From positions 56,529 to 120,528 of the forward strand of contig NZ_CABVHY010000024.1 in NCBI RefSeq assembly GCF_902497875.1: a stretch of 64,000 nucleotides of DNA. The letters are read 5' to 3'. The notes beneath the pieces are model-generated. The model saw nothing but the letters and a program-made list of their open reading frames with translations. It did not search any database and was not told the DNA's origin. This document shows positions 51,545 to 61,000 of this stretch, one piece after another (position 1 is the stretch's first letter; the number at the start of each line of letters is the position of its first letter). Source of the stretch: Pseudomonas fluorescens (GTDB taxonomy: Bacteria; Pseudomonadota; Gammaproteobacteria; Pseudomonadales; Pseudomonadaceae). Position numbers and translations under genes: made by a program.

Positions 51545-52843
51545 TCAGTGGCCGGCGATTTCCTTGAGTCGATACCAGAACATGCCCAGTGCCAACAACG
51601 GGGAGCGCAGCAGCTTCCCACCGGGAAAGGTCATATGCGGCACGCTGGCGAACAGGTCGAAACCCTTGCTGTGTTCAAGGCTGATGGCTTCAGCCACCAA
51701 TCGAGCCGCCATGTGCGTGGTGTTGATCCCGTGTCCGGCGTAAGCCTGGGCATAGAACACATTCGGCTGCGCCTGCAAGCGGCCGATTTGCGGCAAGCGA
51801 TTGGCACCGATGCCAATCATCCCGCTCCACTGAAAGTCGATGCGTTTGGCCACGAGCTGTGGGAACACCTCGAGCATTTTCGGCCGCATGTAGCCGGCGA
51901 TATCCTTCAGGGTCCGTCCCGAGTAGTGACACGCACCACCAAACAGCAGTCGACGATCCGCCGACAGCCGATAGTAATCGAGCCCCACCCGCTGATCGCA
52001 CAGCGCGCGGTTAGCGGGTATCAGGGTTTCGGCCAGGGCCGCGCTCAAGGGCTCAGTCGCCACGACATAGCTGCCGGCCGCGAGCACCTTGCCGCTGAGT
52101 GCCGGCTCCAAATCACCCAGATGCGCATTGCCGGCGAGCACCAGCGTCTTGGCGTGAACCACACCCGTGGCGGTGTGCACCCGAATGCGACTGCCATAGT
52201 CGATACGAATCGCCGCACTGTTTTCGCACAACCGCACTCCCAGACGCTGGGCCAGAGCGGCCTCGCCCAACGCCAGGTTGAGCGGATGCAGATGCCCCGA
52301 ACCCTCGTCTATCAAGCCGCCGACATACCGATCGGAACCGACCACCCGATGCATGTCCTGTTGTTCGACCAGCTCGACCTTGTGCGCATATCCCTGGTTT
52401 TTGAGGGCTTGTTGCTCCGCCAGCAAGTTCTGGAAATGTCGGGGGGTGTTGGCCAGCTCACAGTGCCCCCAGCGCAAATCGCATTCGATGCCGTGTTGCT
52501 GCACCCGTTGGCGCACCAGATCAACCGCGTCCAGGCCCAATTGCTCAAGAACCTTTACCCCCTCGCGCCCCAGGGATTTTTCATGGGCGCCAAGGTCGTG
52601 GCCAATGCCCCGAATCAGCTGACCGCCGTTGCGCCCGGTGGCGCCCCAGGCGATCTGCTGCGCTTCCAGGACGATCACCGAGTGGCCCCGCTCAGCCAAT
52701 TCGATCGCGGTGTTCAATCCGGTAAAACCTGCGCCGACGATGCACACATCGGCTTGCGCCGGGCCTTCCAGTGGCGGGCATTCGAGCTGACGATTGCGGG
52801 TGGCGTTGTAGTACGTCTGCGGTGAAGAAAACAGGGACGTCAT
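51545..52843 (-). CDS. FAD-dependent amine oxidase-like protein (PuuB-like)
   Basis: 432 residues of the DAO family. FAD-binding start DVCIVGAGFTGLNTAIELAERG, then GATGRNGGQLIRGIG, the substrate-side GGLIDEGSGHLHPLN and the C-terminal YAQAYAGHGINTTHMA. The layout closely follows gamma-glutamylputrescine oxidase (PuuB). Next to a PotF-like binding protein and a glutamine-synthetase-like ligase, it would oxidise a gamma-glutamylated amine; the exact amine is inferred. Confidence 0.85.
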   Translation of the reverse strand: MTSLFSSPQTYYNATRNRQLECPPLEGPAQADVCIVGAGFTGLNTAIELAERGHSVIVLEAQQIAWGATGRNGGQLIRGIGHDLGAHEKSLGREGVKVLEQLGLDAVDLVRQRVQQHGIECDLRWGHCELANTPRHFQNLLAEQQALKNQGYAHKVELVEQQDMHRVVGSDRYVGGLIDEGSGHLHPLNLALGEAALAQRLGVRLCENSAAIRIDYGSRIRVHTATGVVHAKTLVLAGNAHLGDLEPALSGKVLAAGSYVVATEPLSAALAETLIPANRALCDQRVGLDYYRLSADRRLLFGGACHYSGRTLKDIAGYMRPKMLEVFPQLVAKRIDFQWSGMIGIGANRLPQIGRLQAQPNVFYAQAYAGHGINTTHMAARLVAEAISLEHSKGFDLFASVPHMTFPGGKLLRSPLLALGMFWYRLKEIAGH

Positions 52844-52895
52844 AAGGGTTGCTGCCTATCAATTGCCGCGGGCAAGTGGCCGCCCGGCGCAGGGG

Positions 52896-53984
52896 TTAAC
52901 GACCGGACTTGAGCTTGCTCCAGGAGCGATTCATCCAGCGCATGATGTCGGGGGGCAGCTCCGTCGAAACGTAGAGCTTGGCCTGCACCGATTCGGGCGG
53001 GTAGATCGATGGGTTGCCGGTGATGTCCTCACTCATCAACGTCGTGGCCGGGATGTTGGCATTGGCGTAGCCGACATACTCACTGACCTTGGTAATTACC
53101 TCGGGCTTGAGCAGGTAGTTGATAAACGCATAGGCCTGTTCGGGGTTCTTGGCATCGGCGGGAATCGCCAACATATCGAACCAGAGGTTGCCGCCCTCCT
53201 TCGGCACGGCATAGGCGATCTTCACCCCATTCGCGGCCTCCTCGGCCCGCTGGATGGCCTGGTACACATCCCCCGAATAGCCGAAGGCAATACAGATGTT
53301 GCCGTTGGCCAGATCCGAGACGTATTTGGAGGAATGGAAATAGGTAATGTAGGGGCGCAAGGTCATCAACTTGCGCTCGGCGACCTTGTAATCCTCGATC
53401 CGAGTGCTGTTGGGATTGAGCCCCAGGTAATTGAGCATCGCCGGCAAGGCTTCATCCGCCGAGTCCATGAAGGCGACGCCACAGGCTTGCAGTTTCTTCA
53501 GGTTCTCGACCTCAAACAACGTGCTCCAGGAATCGATGGTCTCGACCCCCAGCACCTGTTTGATCTTCTCGACGTTGTAGCCAATGCCATTGGTGCCCCA
53601 CAAGTAAGGCACCGAGTACTGATTGCCCGGATCGTTGGCTTGCAGGCGCTGCATCAACACCGGGTCGAGATTCTTCCAGTTCGGCAACTGCGCCCGGTCG
53701 AGTTTCTGGAAGGCGCCGGCCTTGATCTGCCGCCCGAGGAAGTGATTGCTCGGCACCACCACGTCATAGCCGGTATGCCCGGCCAGCAACTTGCCTTCAA
53801 GGGTTTCGTTGGAATCGAAAACGTCATACACCGGTTTGATCGCGGTCTCGCGCTGGAAGTCCACGAGGGTGGTTTCAGCGATGTAATCGGTCCAGTTGTA
53901 GATATTCACCAGCTGTTGCGCCGAGGCCGGGCCGGCCAGACCGCAGAGCGCGGTGAGCACGAGTTTCAGGGCGAAAGGTCTCAT
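52896..53984 (-). CDS. Polyamine-type ABC binding protein (PotF/SpuD-like)
   Basis: 362 residues. Signal peptide to ASA (~23), then NIYNWTDYIAETTLVDFQ and YDVFDSNETLEGKLL, the signature start of PotF/SpuD/SpuE. Later GYDVVVPSNHFLGRQIKAG and VPYLWGTNGIGYNV. It binds putrescine-type ligands in the periplasm. No permease or ATPase gene lies in this stretch, so it either uses a distant transporter or acts in sensing. Confidence 0.9.
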   Translation of the reverse strand: MRPFALKLVLTALCGLAGPASAQQLVNIYNWTDYIAETTLVDFQRETAIKPVYDVFDSNETLEGKLLAGHTGYDVVVPSNHFLGRQIKAGAFQKLDRAQLPNWKNLDPVLMQRLQANDPGNQYSVPYLWGTNGIGYNVEKIKQVLGVETIDSWSTLFEVENLKKLQACGVAFMDSADEALPAMLNYLGLNPNSTRIEDYKVAERKLMTLRPYITYFHSSKYVSDLANGNICIAFGYSGDVYQAIQRAEEAANGVKIAYAVPKEGGNLWFDMLAIPADAKNPEQAYAFINYLLKPEVITKVSEYVGYANANIPATTLMSEDITGNPSIYPPESVQAKLYVSTELPPDIMRWMNRSWSKLKSGR

Positions 53985-54034
53985 TCAGATGTCCTTACTG
54001 TGGGTACATTTGAGAATGTGTTCAACATGCTGAG

Positions 54035-55393
54035 CTAGACGCTGAGCATCAGGAACTCCCGCTCCCAGGAGCTGATGACCTGCTTGTAGTTCTCGTGCTC
54101 GACCCGCTTGACCGCGACAAAACCTTTGGTGAACCGCTGACCCAGGTACTCTTTGGTCATGCTCGACTGCTCCATGCGCTCCAGTGCCGCCTCCAGGGTC
54201 AGTGGCAGGCGCAGGTTGCGTCGCTCATAACCGCGTCCCACCACCGCCGGGCTCGGATCGATGCCCTCGACCATGCCCACGTAACCGCACAACAGGCTGG
54301 CCGCCACCGCCAGATAAGGGTTGGCATCCGCACCGGCCAGGCGATTTTCGACCCGACGATTCTGCGGGTCCGAATCCGGCACGCGCAGGCCCACCGTACG
54401 GTTTTCCTCGCCCCACTCGACGTTGACCGGCGCCGAGGTATCGGGCAGAAACCGCCGGAACGAGTTCACATTGGGCGCGAACAGCGGCAGGGTTTCGGGA
54501 ATGTATTTCTGCAACCCGCCAATGTGCTGCATGAACAACTCACTCATGCTGCCATCGGGATTGGAGAACACCGACACACCGGTTTCCAGGTCCACCACGC
54601 TCTGGTGCAAATGCATCGCGCTGCCCGGCTCGCCGGTCATCGGCTTGGCCATGAAGGTGGCGCTGACATCGTGCTTGAGGGCCGCTTCGCGCAGGGTGCG
54701 CTTGAAGACGATGATCTGATCGGCGAGGTGCAAAGGATCACCGTGACGGAAGTTGATCTCCATCTGCGCGGTGCCTTCTTCGTGAATCAAGGTGTCCAGA
54801 TCCAGCCCCTGGGCCTCGCACCAGTCATACATGTCTTCGAACAGTGGATCGAACTCGTTGGTCGCCTCGATCGAATAGGACTGACGCCCGGTTTCCTGGC
54901 GACCGGAACGGCCAATGGGTGGTTTCAGCGGGTAGTCCGGGTCCGGGCTGCGTTGAGTCAGGTAGAACTCCATTTCCGGTGCGATGATCGGCTTCCAGCC
55001 GCGCTCGGTGTAGAGCCGCAAGACCTTCTTCAGAATGTTGCGCGGCGACAGCTCAATCGGATTGCCCTGTTTGTCATAGGTGTCGTGGATCACCTGCGCA
55101 GTGGGCTCCAGCGCCCAGGGCACCAGGAAGACCGCGTCCTGGTCCGGACGGCAGTGCATGTCGATATCCGCCGCGTCGAGCAACTCGTAGTAGATATCGT
55201 CTTCGACGTAATCGCCGGTGACTGTCTGCAACAGCACGCTCTCCGGCAGGCGCATGCCCTGCTCGTTGAGGAACTTGTTGGTCGGGGAAATCTTGCCCCG
55301 GGCAATGCCGCTCAGATCAGAGATCAGGCACTCGACTTCAGTGATTTTGTTTTCTTTGAGCCAATGGCTCAGTCGGTCCAGATTGCCTTTCAT
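54035..55393 (-). CDS. Glutamine-synthetase-like gamma-glutamylamine ligase
   Basis: 452 residues from ATG 55393 with GAGGCG upstream. GS fold type III/PuuA-like: N-terminal VECLISDLSGIARGKISPTNKF, catalytic EFDPLFEDMYDWCEAQGL and EGTAQMEINFRHGDPL (metal Glu), ATP site FMAKPMTGEPGSAMHLHQSV, and NRTVGLRVPDSDPQNRRVENRLAGADANPYLA. Pseudomonas has several of these (SpuI/PauA) that add glutamate to polyamines or ethanolamine. With the PuuB-like oxidase it gives the first two steps of a glutamylated amine route. Confidence 0.88.
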   Translation of the reverse strand: MKGNLDRLSHWLKENKITEVECLISDLSGIARGKISPTNKFLNEQGMRLPESVLLQTVTGDYVEDDIYYELLDAADIDMHCRPDQDAVFLVPWALEPTAQVIHDTYDKQGNPIELSPRNILKKVLRLYTERGWKPIIAPEMEFYLTQRSPDPDYPLKPPIGRSGRQETGRQSYSIEATNEFDPLFEDMYDWCEAQGLDLDTLIHEEGTAQMEINFRHGDPLHLADQIIVFKRTLREAALKHDVSATFMAKPMTGEPGSAMHLHQSVVDLETGVSVFSNPDGSMSELFMQHIGGLQKYIPETLPLFAPNVNSFRRFLPDTSAPVNVEWGEENRTVGLRVPDSDPQNRRVENRLAGADANPYLAVAASLLCGYVGMVEGIDPSPAVVGRGYERRNLRLPLTLEAALERMEQSSMTKEYLGQRFTKGFVAVKRVEHENYKQVISSWEREFLMLSV

Positions 55394-55544
55394 AACGCCT
55401 CGTACAGGGAAATGCCCGGGCGCCCCATGGCGGCCCGGCTCCATGCTTCAAGGCAATAGTGCAATCAGGAGGATGCCGGCTTCTATCCGCTTTGCGGCGT
55501 TGTTCATGCCCTATTTTGGGGCATGCAGGCAGGACAACCAGGAT

Positions 55545-56429
55545 TTAGCGGCGCCGCATCAGGGTGCAGCTGGGAAGCTCGCCGAACAGCCCGCGATAGG
55601 CCTCGGAGAAACGCCCCAAGTGCCAGAATGACCAGCGCATGGCGATTTCCGCCACGGTGGTTTCACCTACGCAGGTGCGCAGCAGATCGCGACGCGCGAA
55701 GTTCAAACGGCGCAGCCGCTGCCATTGGCTGGGAGACACTCCGGTAAAGGAGGTGAAGCTTTGCTGCAATTGGCGCACAGACACCCCGGCGCCATCGGCC
55801 AGTTGCAGCACATTGAAATGCTCTTGCGGGCACGCCATGACCAGATCGAACACCCGCTGAATCAGTCGCCGATCGTGGGCCAGGTGTTTTTGCCGGGTGC
55901 GGTCCAGGGTCTGGCTCGGACAGTCGAGGATATACAGGCAATCGTCGACCAGTTGCTGCGCCAGCCCCTCCTCGGCCACCGGCGGCTGCGCCGAAATCAG
56001 CTGTTGCAGGGTGCTGCTCAACCAACGGCCGAAGACCTGGCTCTGCTGGGAAACCAGCGGCGTCAGGAACAAACCATCAAGGCGGCTCAGGTTAAGGCAG
56101 TCGAGCTGTTTCAGGTATTGAGGACCGATCACCACGGCGACTTCTTTGTAGTTTTCCGGGGTGATCCAGGTGTTCTGGGTTTCTTCGTTGAGCAGATACA
56201 GCGAGCCATTGCGAGTATCGAAACTGAAGACCAGTGAATCCGCGGGCGCATGGAAATGCTGCTCGATTCGGGTGTTCATCCGCTCTTCATACACCTCAAC
56301 CCCACCCAGCTCCATGTGCACGACCTTGCCCTGGAAATAACCGGGTGACATCTGTTGGTAATGCTCTTGCCAACCGGCGATGACCAGTTGCTGATCCACA
56401 TCCGCAGTGTCGTGGGATTGAATCTGCAT
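55545..56429 (-). CDS. AraC-family transcriptional regulator
   Basis: 294 residues from ATG 56429 (AAGGAAG upstream). C-terminal AraC DNA-binding domain with two helix-turn-helix parts (FNVLQLADGAGVSVRQLQQSF and ETTVAEIAMRWSFWHLGRFSEAYRGLFGELP). The N-terminal ~190 residues are a sensing domain resembling that of EutR-type regulators. It probably controls the adjacent glutamate-ligase and oxidase genes, all on the same strand. Confidence 0.85.
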   Translation of the reverse strand: MQIQSHDTADVDQQLVIAGWQEHYQQMSPGYFQGKVVHMELGGVEVYEERMNTRIEQHFHAPADSLVFSFDTRNGSLYLLNEETQNTWITPENYKEVAVVIGPQYLKQLDCLNLSRLDGLFLTPLVSQQSQVFGRWLSSTLQQLISAQPPVAEEGLAQQLVDDCLYILDCPSQTLDRTRQKHLAHDRRLIQRVFDLVMACPQEHFNVLQLADGAGVSVRQLQQSFTSFTGVSPSQWQRLRRLNFARRDLLRTCVGETTVAEIAMRWSFWHLGRFSEAYRGLFGELPSCTLMRRR

Positions 56430-56662
56430 GGGAACTTCCTTCCTTGTATCCCTGCGCAGACACGCCAGGACCGGGTCAGTGTTAATTATTATCAACGAAC
56501 CCTAGCAGCGTGAAAAAAACAACGCAAGACACGGAGAAAGCCCGGTGCTGGCGACTGACCACTCGCTCAGTGCGAGCAACTGCAGTGCTCATGTGACCGA
56601 CTTGAAGCATAGAAAGCAATAGGCCATCATTGTTACAGCGTGTTCCTTAAAGGGCGGCAGGC

Positions 56663-57769
56663 ATGGTGACTCAAGTACCCGAACAGCAGTTGTATGACGA
56701 ACTTGTCGACCTGTGCTACGAGTGTGCGCTGGACATGACAACCTGGCAGCCCTTGCTGGAACGACTGGTCGAAGCCAGTGGTCATCAGCAGATTTGTTTG
56801 TTCTACACCCGTTACCAGAAGCGCGATGCTCAAACCGCGACGACCATCAACTGCTGCACTTCTGCAGGATTGAACGGCTTCCAGGAGCAGGCGTGGCAGC
56901 TTGCCCCCGGTCTGGATTTCAGGGATTCCCGCACCTCGGGTTGCTGGTACAACGAACTCATCGATTTCGGCGCCGGGCATGCCCTGCAAGACCCGGATGA
57001 TCAGGCGTCCCGCCTTCCCCATGGGCTGCATAATGTCGCCAGCGTGAGGCTCGATGAGCAGGTCGACTCGGGCATCTACCTGACCGCACTCCACGAGGTC
57101 GGCGCGCCCTCTCCCACTGCAAGGCACTTTGCGCTGCTGGAGCGAATCACCCCGCACTTGCTCAAGGCGGTCAAACTGTCTGCCAGGATCAACTGCCTCG
57201 AACTGGATCTGGCCAAGCACGACCTGCTGCTGGACCATCACACGGCCCCGCTCTGGCTGCTCGATGGCGAGGGTCAGGTGCTGCACTGCAACGGGCCGGC
57301 GCGGCACCTGAGCCTGAGCGGTTCACCACTGTTTGAAAAATTCGCCCACCTGCACAGCACCACTCAAGACACCCGCCTGCGGGCACTTATCCGCCGTGCC
57401 GCGGGCAAAGACGGCAAGCCCCTGGCCGGCTGGCTACGCCTCGACACCAGCGAATCGCAAGAGCTACTGGTGACTCCGGCTCCGCTCGAGGCGGGCTGCA
57501 ACCGGCACTTCAATAAGCCTTTGGTGCTGCTGGCATTGCTGGAAAAACGCTTGCCCAGCCGGCTACTGGCCGAGCTTTTCCAGCTCAGCCCGGCCGAACA
57601 CCGGCTGGCCGAACGGCTGGCTCAGGGGCTGACCCTGGAGGACTGCGCCGCGCGCCTGAACGTCTCGATCAACACCGTGCGGACCCAACTGCGAGCACTG
57701 TTCCGCAAAACCGGCACCACCCGGCAGGCGCAACTGATCAACCTCTTCACCCGGTTGATTGGGGGGTGA
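56663..57769 (+). CDS. LuxR-type transcriptional regulator
   Basis: 368 residues from ATG 56663. The last ~65 residues are a LuxR/FixJ helix-turn-helix (LSPAEHRLAERLAQGL, LEDCAARLNVSINTVRTQLRALFRKTGTTRQAQLI). The N-terminal part has no recognised receiver or autoinducer domain and may be a GAF-like or PAS-like sensor. Transcribed away from the AraC gene and toward the RTX gene end. Its target is unknown. Confidence 0.82.
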   Translation: MVTQVPEQQLYDELVDLCYECALDMTTWQPLLERLVEASGHQQICLFYTRYQKRDAQTATTINCCTSAGLNGFQEQAWQLAPGLDFRDSRTSGCWYNELIDFGAGHALQDPDDQASRLPHGLHNVASVRLDEQVDSGIYLTALHEVGAPSPTARHFALLERITPHLLKAVKLSARINCLELDLAKHDLLLDHHTAPLWLLDGEGQVLHCNGPARHLSLSGSPLFEKFAHLHSTTQDTRLRALIRRAAGKDGKPLAGWLRLDTSESQELLVTPAPLEAGCNRHFNKPLVLLALLEKRLPSRLLAELFQLSPAEHRLAERLAQGLTLEDCAARLNVSINTVRTQLRALFRKTGTTRQAQLINLFTRLIGG

Positions 57770-57811
57770 GGACTGGTTTGTCCCAATGCCAGTCAGTTAA
57801 GCACTGGGGGC

Positions 57812-57980
57812 CCCGAAAAGATCGCAGCCTGCGGCAGCTCCTACAGAGGGGAAAAGTGTACGCCCACCACATTGCAGGTGTACCCGGTCGGCGTAGGAGC
57901 TGCCGCCAGGCTGCGATCTTTTCGGCGGCGCCGCAAATGCCGGATCAAAAGATCGCAGCCTGCGGCAGCTCCTACAGGGG
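57812..57980. repeat. Three REP units between convergent genes
   Basis: GATCGCAGCCTGCGGCAGCTCCTAC units at about 57819-57843 and 57951-57975 and their inverse at about 57893-57921. They lie between the convergent luxR-type and RTX genes and likely end both transcripts. No gene is in the 57770-58030 gap. Confidence 0.8.
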
Positions 57981-58030
57981 GGATTGCGAATACCCACCAC
58001 ACGCAGGTGTACTCGGTCGGCCCCGGTACC

Positions 58031-61000
58031 CTAGACGTACAACTGCACATCACTCGCCGTCAGGGTCGACACACCGGTCAGGGTCACCACCGCGACCGCG
58101 TTGCCGTTGGCGGCGCCGTCGGCATCGTAATAGAGCGTGTGGTCATTCTGGTTGAACACCAGGTGCGCTCCAGCTACCTCGTTTAGAGTGCCGCTGACAT
58201 TGGCCAGCGTCTCGGCGACGGTCTGGCCTTGCAGGTTGAACAGCCCGCTGTTGAGCGCCAGTACGTCACTGCCCTGGGTGAAGTCGGTGATCATATCGGC
58301 GCGATTGCCCGGCAACTGGGCGAACTGGAAGGTGTCGGCACCGGTGCCACCGCTGAACCAGTCGGTTTCAACGGTGCTGCGGATCAGGTTGGCCGAGGCG
58401 TCGCCGGTCCATTCGAGGTGGTCGACGACGGGGTTGCCGTTGGCGTCGTAGCGTTGGGTGTGGATACCGGAGGCACTGTTATTTCCACGGGACATCCAAC
58501 TCACCACATAGCCGCCATCGATGAGTGCACTAATTGCCGGCTGCATCTGACCATCGAGAGTGGAAATGTAGACACACACCTCCCCTCCCACAGCTGAGCC
58601 GCCAGTATCATAGCGCTGCGCGTAAATGCCGTTGCCATCCTGACCGGCAGACTCCCAACTCACCACATATCCGCCATCGCTGAGCGTGCAAATTGACGGT
58701 TGCTGCTGACTGTCGAGCGTGGTGCTGTTAACTTGCACCTCGCCGCCCACAGCTATACCGTTGGTGTCGTAGCGCTGCGCGTAGATACCGAAACTGCTGC
58801 CGTCCTGCCTGAAGGACATCCAGCTCACCACATAGCCACCGTCAGCAAATGCCGCCACGCTCGGTTCGACCTGGTGATGCGCGGTGACGGTATTGACGCG
58901 TAACTCGACGCCCAAAGCTGAGCCGCTGCTATCGTAGCGCTGCAAGTAGATACCGTAGCCGTCACCATCCCCGCTGGACATCCAGCTCACCACATATCCG
59001 CCATCAGAGAGCGCCGCCACGCTCGGGGTAAGCTGATCACTCGCAGTGACGGAATTAACTCGAACCTCAACGCCCACAGCAGAGCTGTTGCTATCGTAGC
59101 GTTGCGCGTAGATGCCGAAACCGCTGCCATCCTGGTCGCTGGACATCCAGCTCACCACATAGCCGCCGTCGGACAGCGCAGCCACAATCGGATTGTCCTG
59201 ATCATTGGTGGTAACTGTGTTGACACGCACCTCCATGCCCACGGTTTCACCACTAGTATCGTAGCGCTGCGCATAGATACCGAAGCCGCTACCATCCTGA
59301 CCGCTAGACATCCAGCTCACCACATAGCCCCCGTCGGCCAACGCAGCCACACTCGGGCTTTGCTGGTCACTAGCGATTGTGCTGTTGATGCGCACCTCAT
59401 TGCCTACCGTTGCGCCGCTTGTATTGTAGCGCTGCAAGTAGATGCCGAAGCCGCTACCATCCTGGCCGCTGGACATCCAGCTCACAACATAACCACCGTC
59501 GCTGAGTGCACTGATTGCCGGTTGCTGCTTACTGTCGAAAGTGCTGCTGTTGACCACCAGCACTTCGCGGCGAAGAGCCTGCAGCTGCACGCCATCACTA
59601 AACTGCAACGATTCGAAATCGTGCAAGATATCTATGCCTTCATTGCCGTCTGCGGCATTCAGGTCATTGACGCTGATCTGATCAAACGCCTGCACAATGA
59701 TGGCGAAATCGTGCTGGCTACCATGGTACAGCGCTATGTCGTGGCCTTCTCCACCGAACAAGGTATCGTTACCCCCGCCTCCGGCTATGCGCTCGTCGCC
59801 ACTACCTAGCTGGACCAGGTTGTCACCAGCATCACCTTCCAGCGTTAGCGTGTTAGTGACCGTCTGGCCACTGACGTCGTAGCGCTGCGCATAGATATCC
59901 CAGCTGTTGTTCTCCTGGCCAAAGGAAATCCAACTCACCACATAACCACCGTCGGCCAACGCTGCCACGCTCGGGCTCTGCTGTTCGTTATCAGTGACGG
60001 TGTTTACACGTACCTCGCCGCCCTGTGCCGTGCCGCTGGCATCGTAGCGCTGCAGATAAATGCCGGTGGTGCTGCCGTCCTGTTCGCTGGACATCCAGCT
60101 CACTAAATATCCGCCGTCGGCCAACCCCGCCACGCTCGGGCTCTGTTGATCGCTGGCAGTCGTACTGTTAACCCGCACTTCGCCGCCCACGGCTGCACCA
60201 CCGGTATCATAGCGCTGCGCGTAGATACCCCAACCGCTGCCATCCTGCCCCCTGGACATCCAGCTCACTACATAATCGCCATCGCTGAGAGCACCGATCG
60301 ACGGGCGCAGCTGGCTCTCGACAGTGCTGCTGTTAACGCGTACCTCGCCACCCACCGCTGCACCGCTGGCATCGTAGCGCTGCGAGTAGATGCCATCACC
60401 GCTGCCGTCCTGCCCCTCCGACACCCAAGTCACCACATAGCCACCGTCTGCCAACACCACCACGGCGGGGTCGCCCTGACTATTCGCGGTGCTGGTATTG
60501 ACGCGCTCCTCGCCCCCGACAACAGCGCCGGTTGCATCGTAACGCTGCACATAGATGTCCCAGGAGTTGGTCTCCTGGCTGTAGGACATCCAGGAGACCA
60601 CATAACCGCCGGCGCTGAGCGCGCTGACCGCTGGTTGCTGCTGACTGTCGAGCGTGCTGCTGTTGACGCGCACCTCGCCGCCCATAACCGAGCCGCTACT
60701 ATCGTAGCGCTGTGCGAACACGCCAGCACCGCTACCGTCCTGGCCACTGGACATCCAGCTGACGATATATCCGCCATCAGCCAACGCAGCAACACTCGGA
60801 TCGACCTGATCATTCGCGATAGTGGTGTTGACGCGTACCTCGCCCCCCACAGCTACGCTGCTGGCATCGTAACGCTGCGCGTAGATGCCGTAGCCGCTGC
60901 CGTCCTGGTTGATGGACGTCCAGCTCACCACGTAACCACCATCAACTAACGCAGCCACGCTCGGGCTATACTGGTCACTGGCGGTAGTAGTATTGACCAG

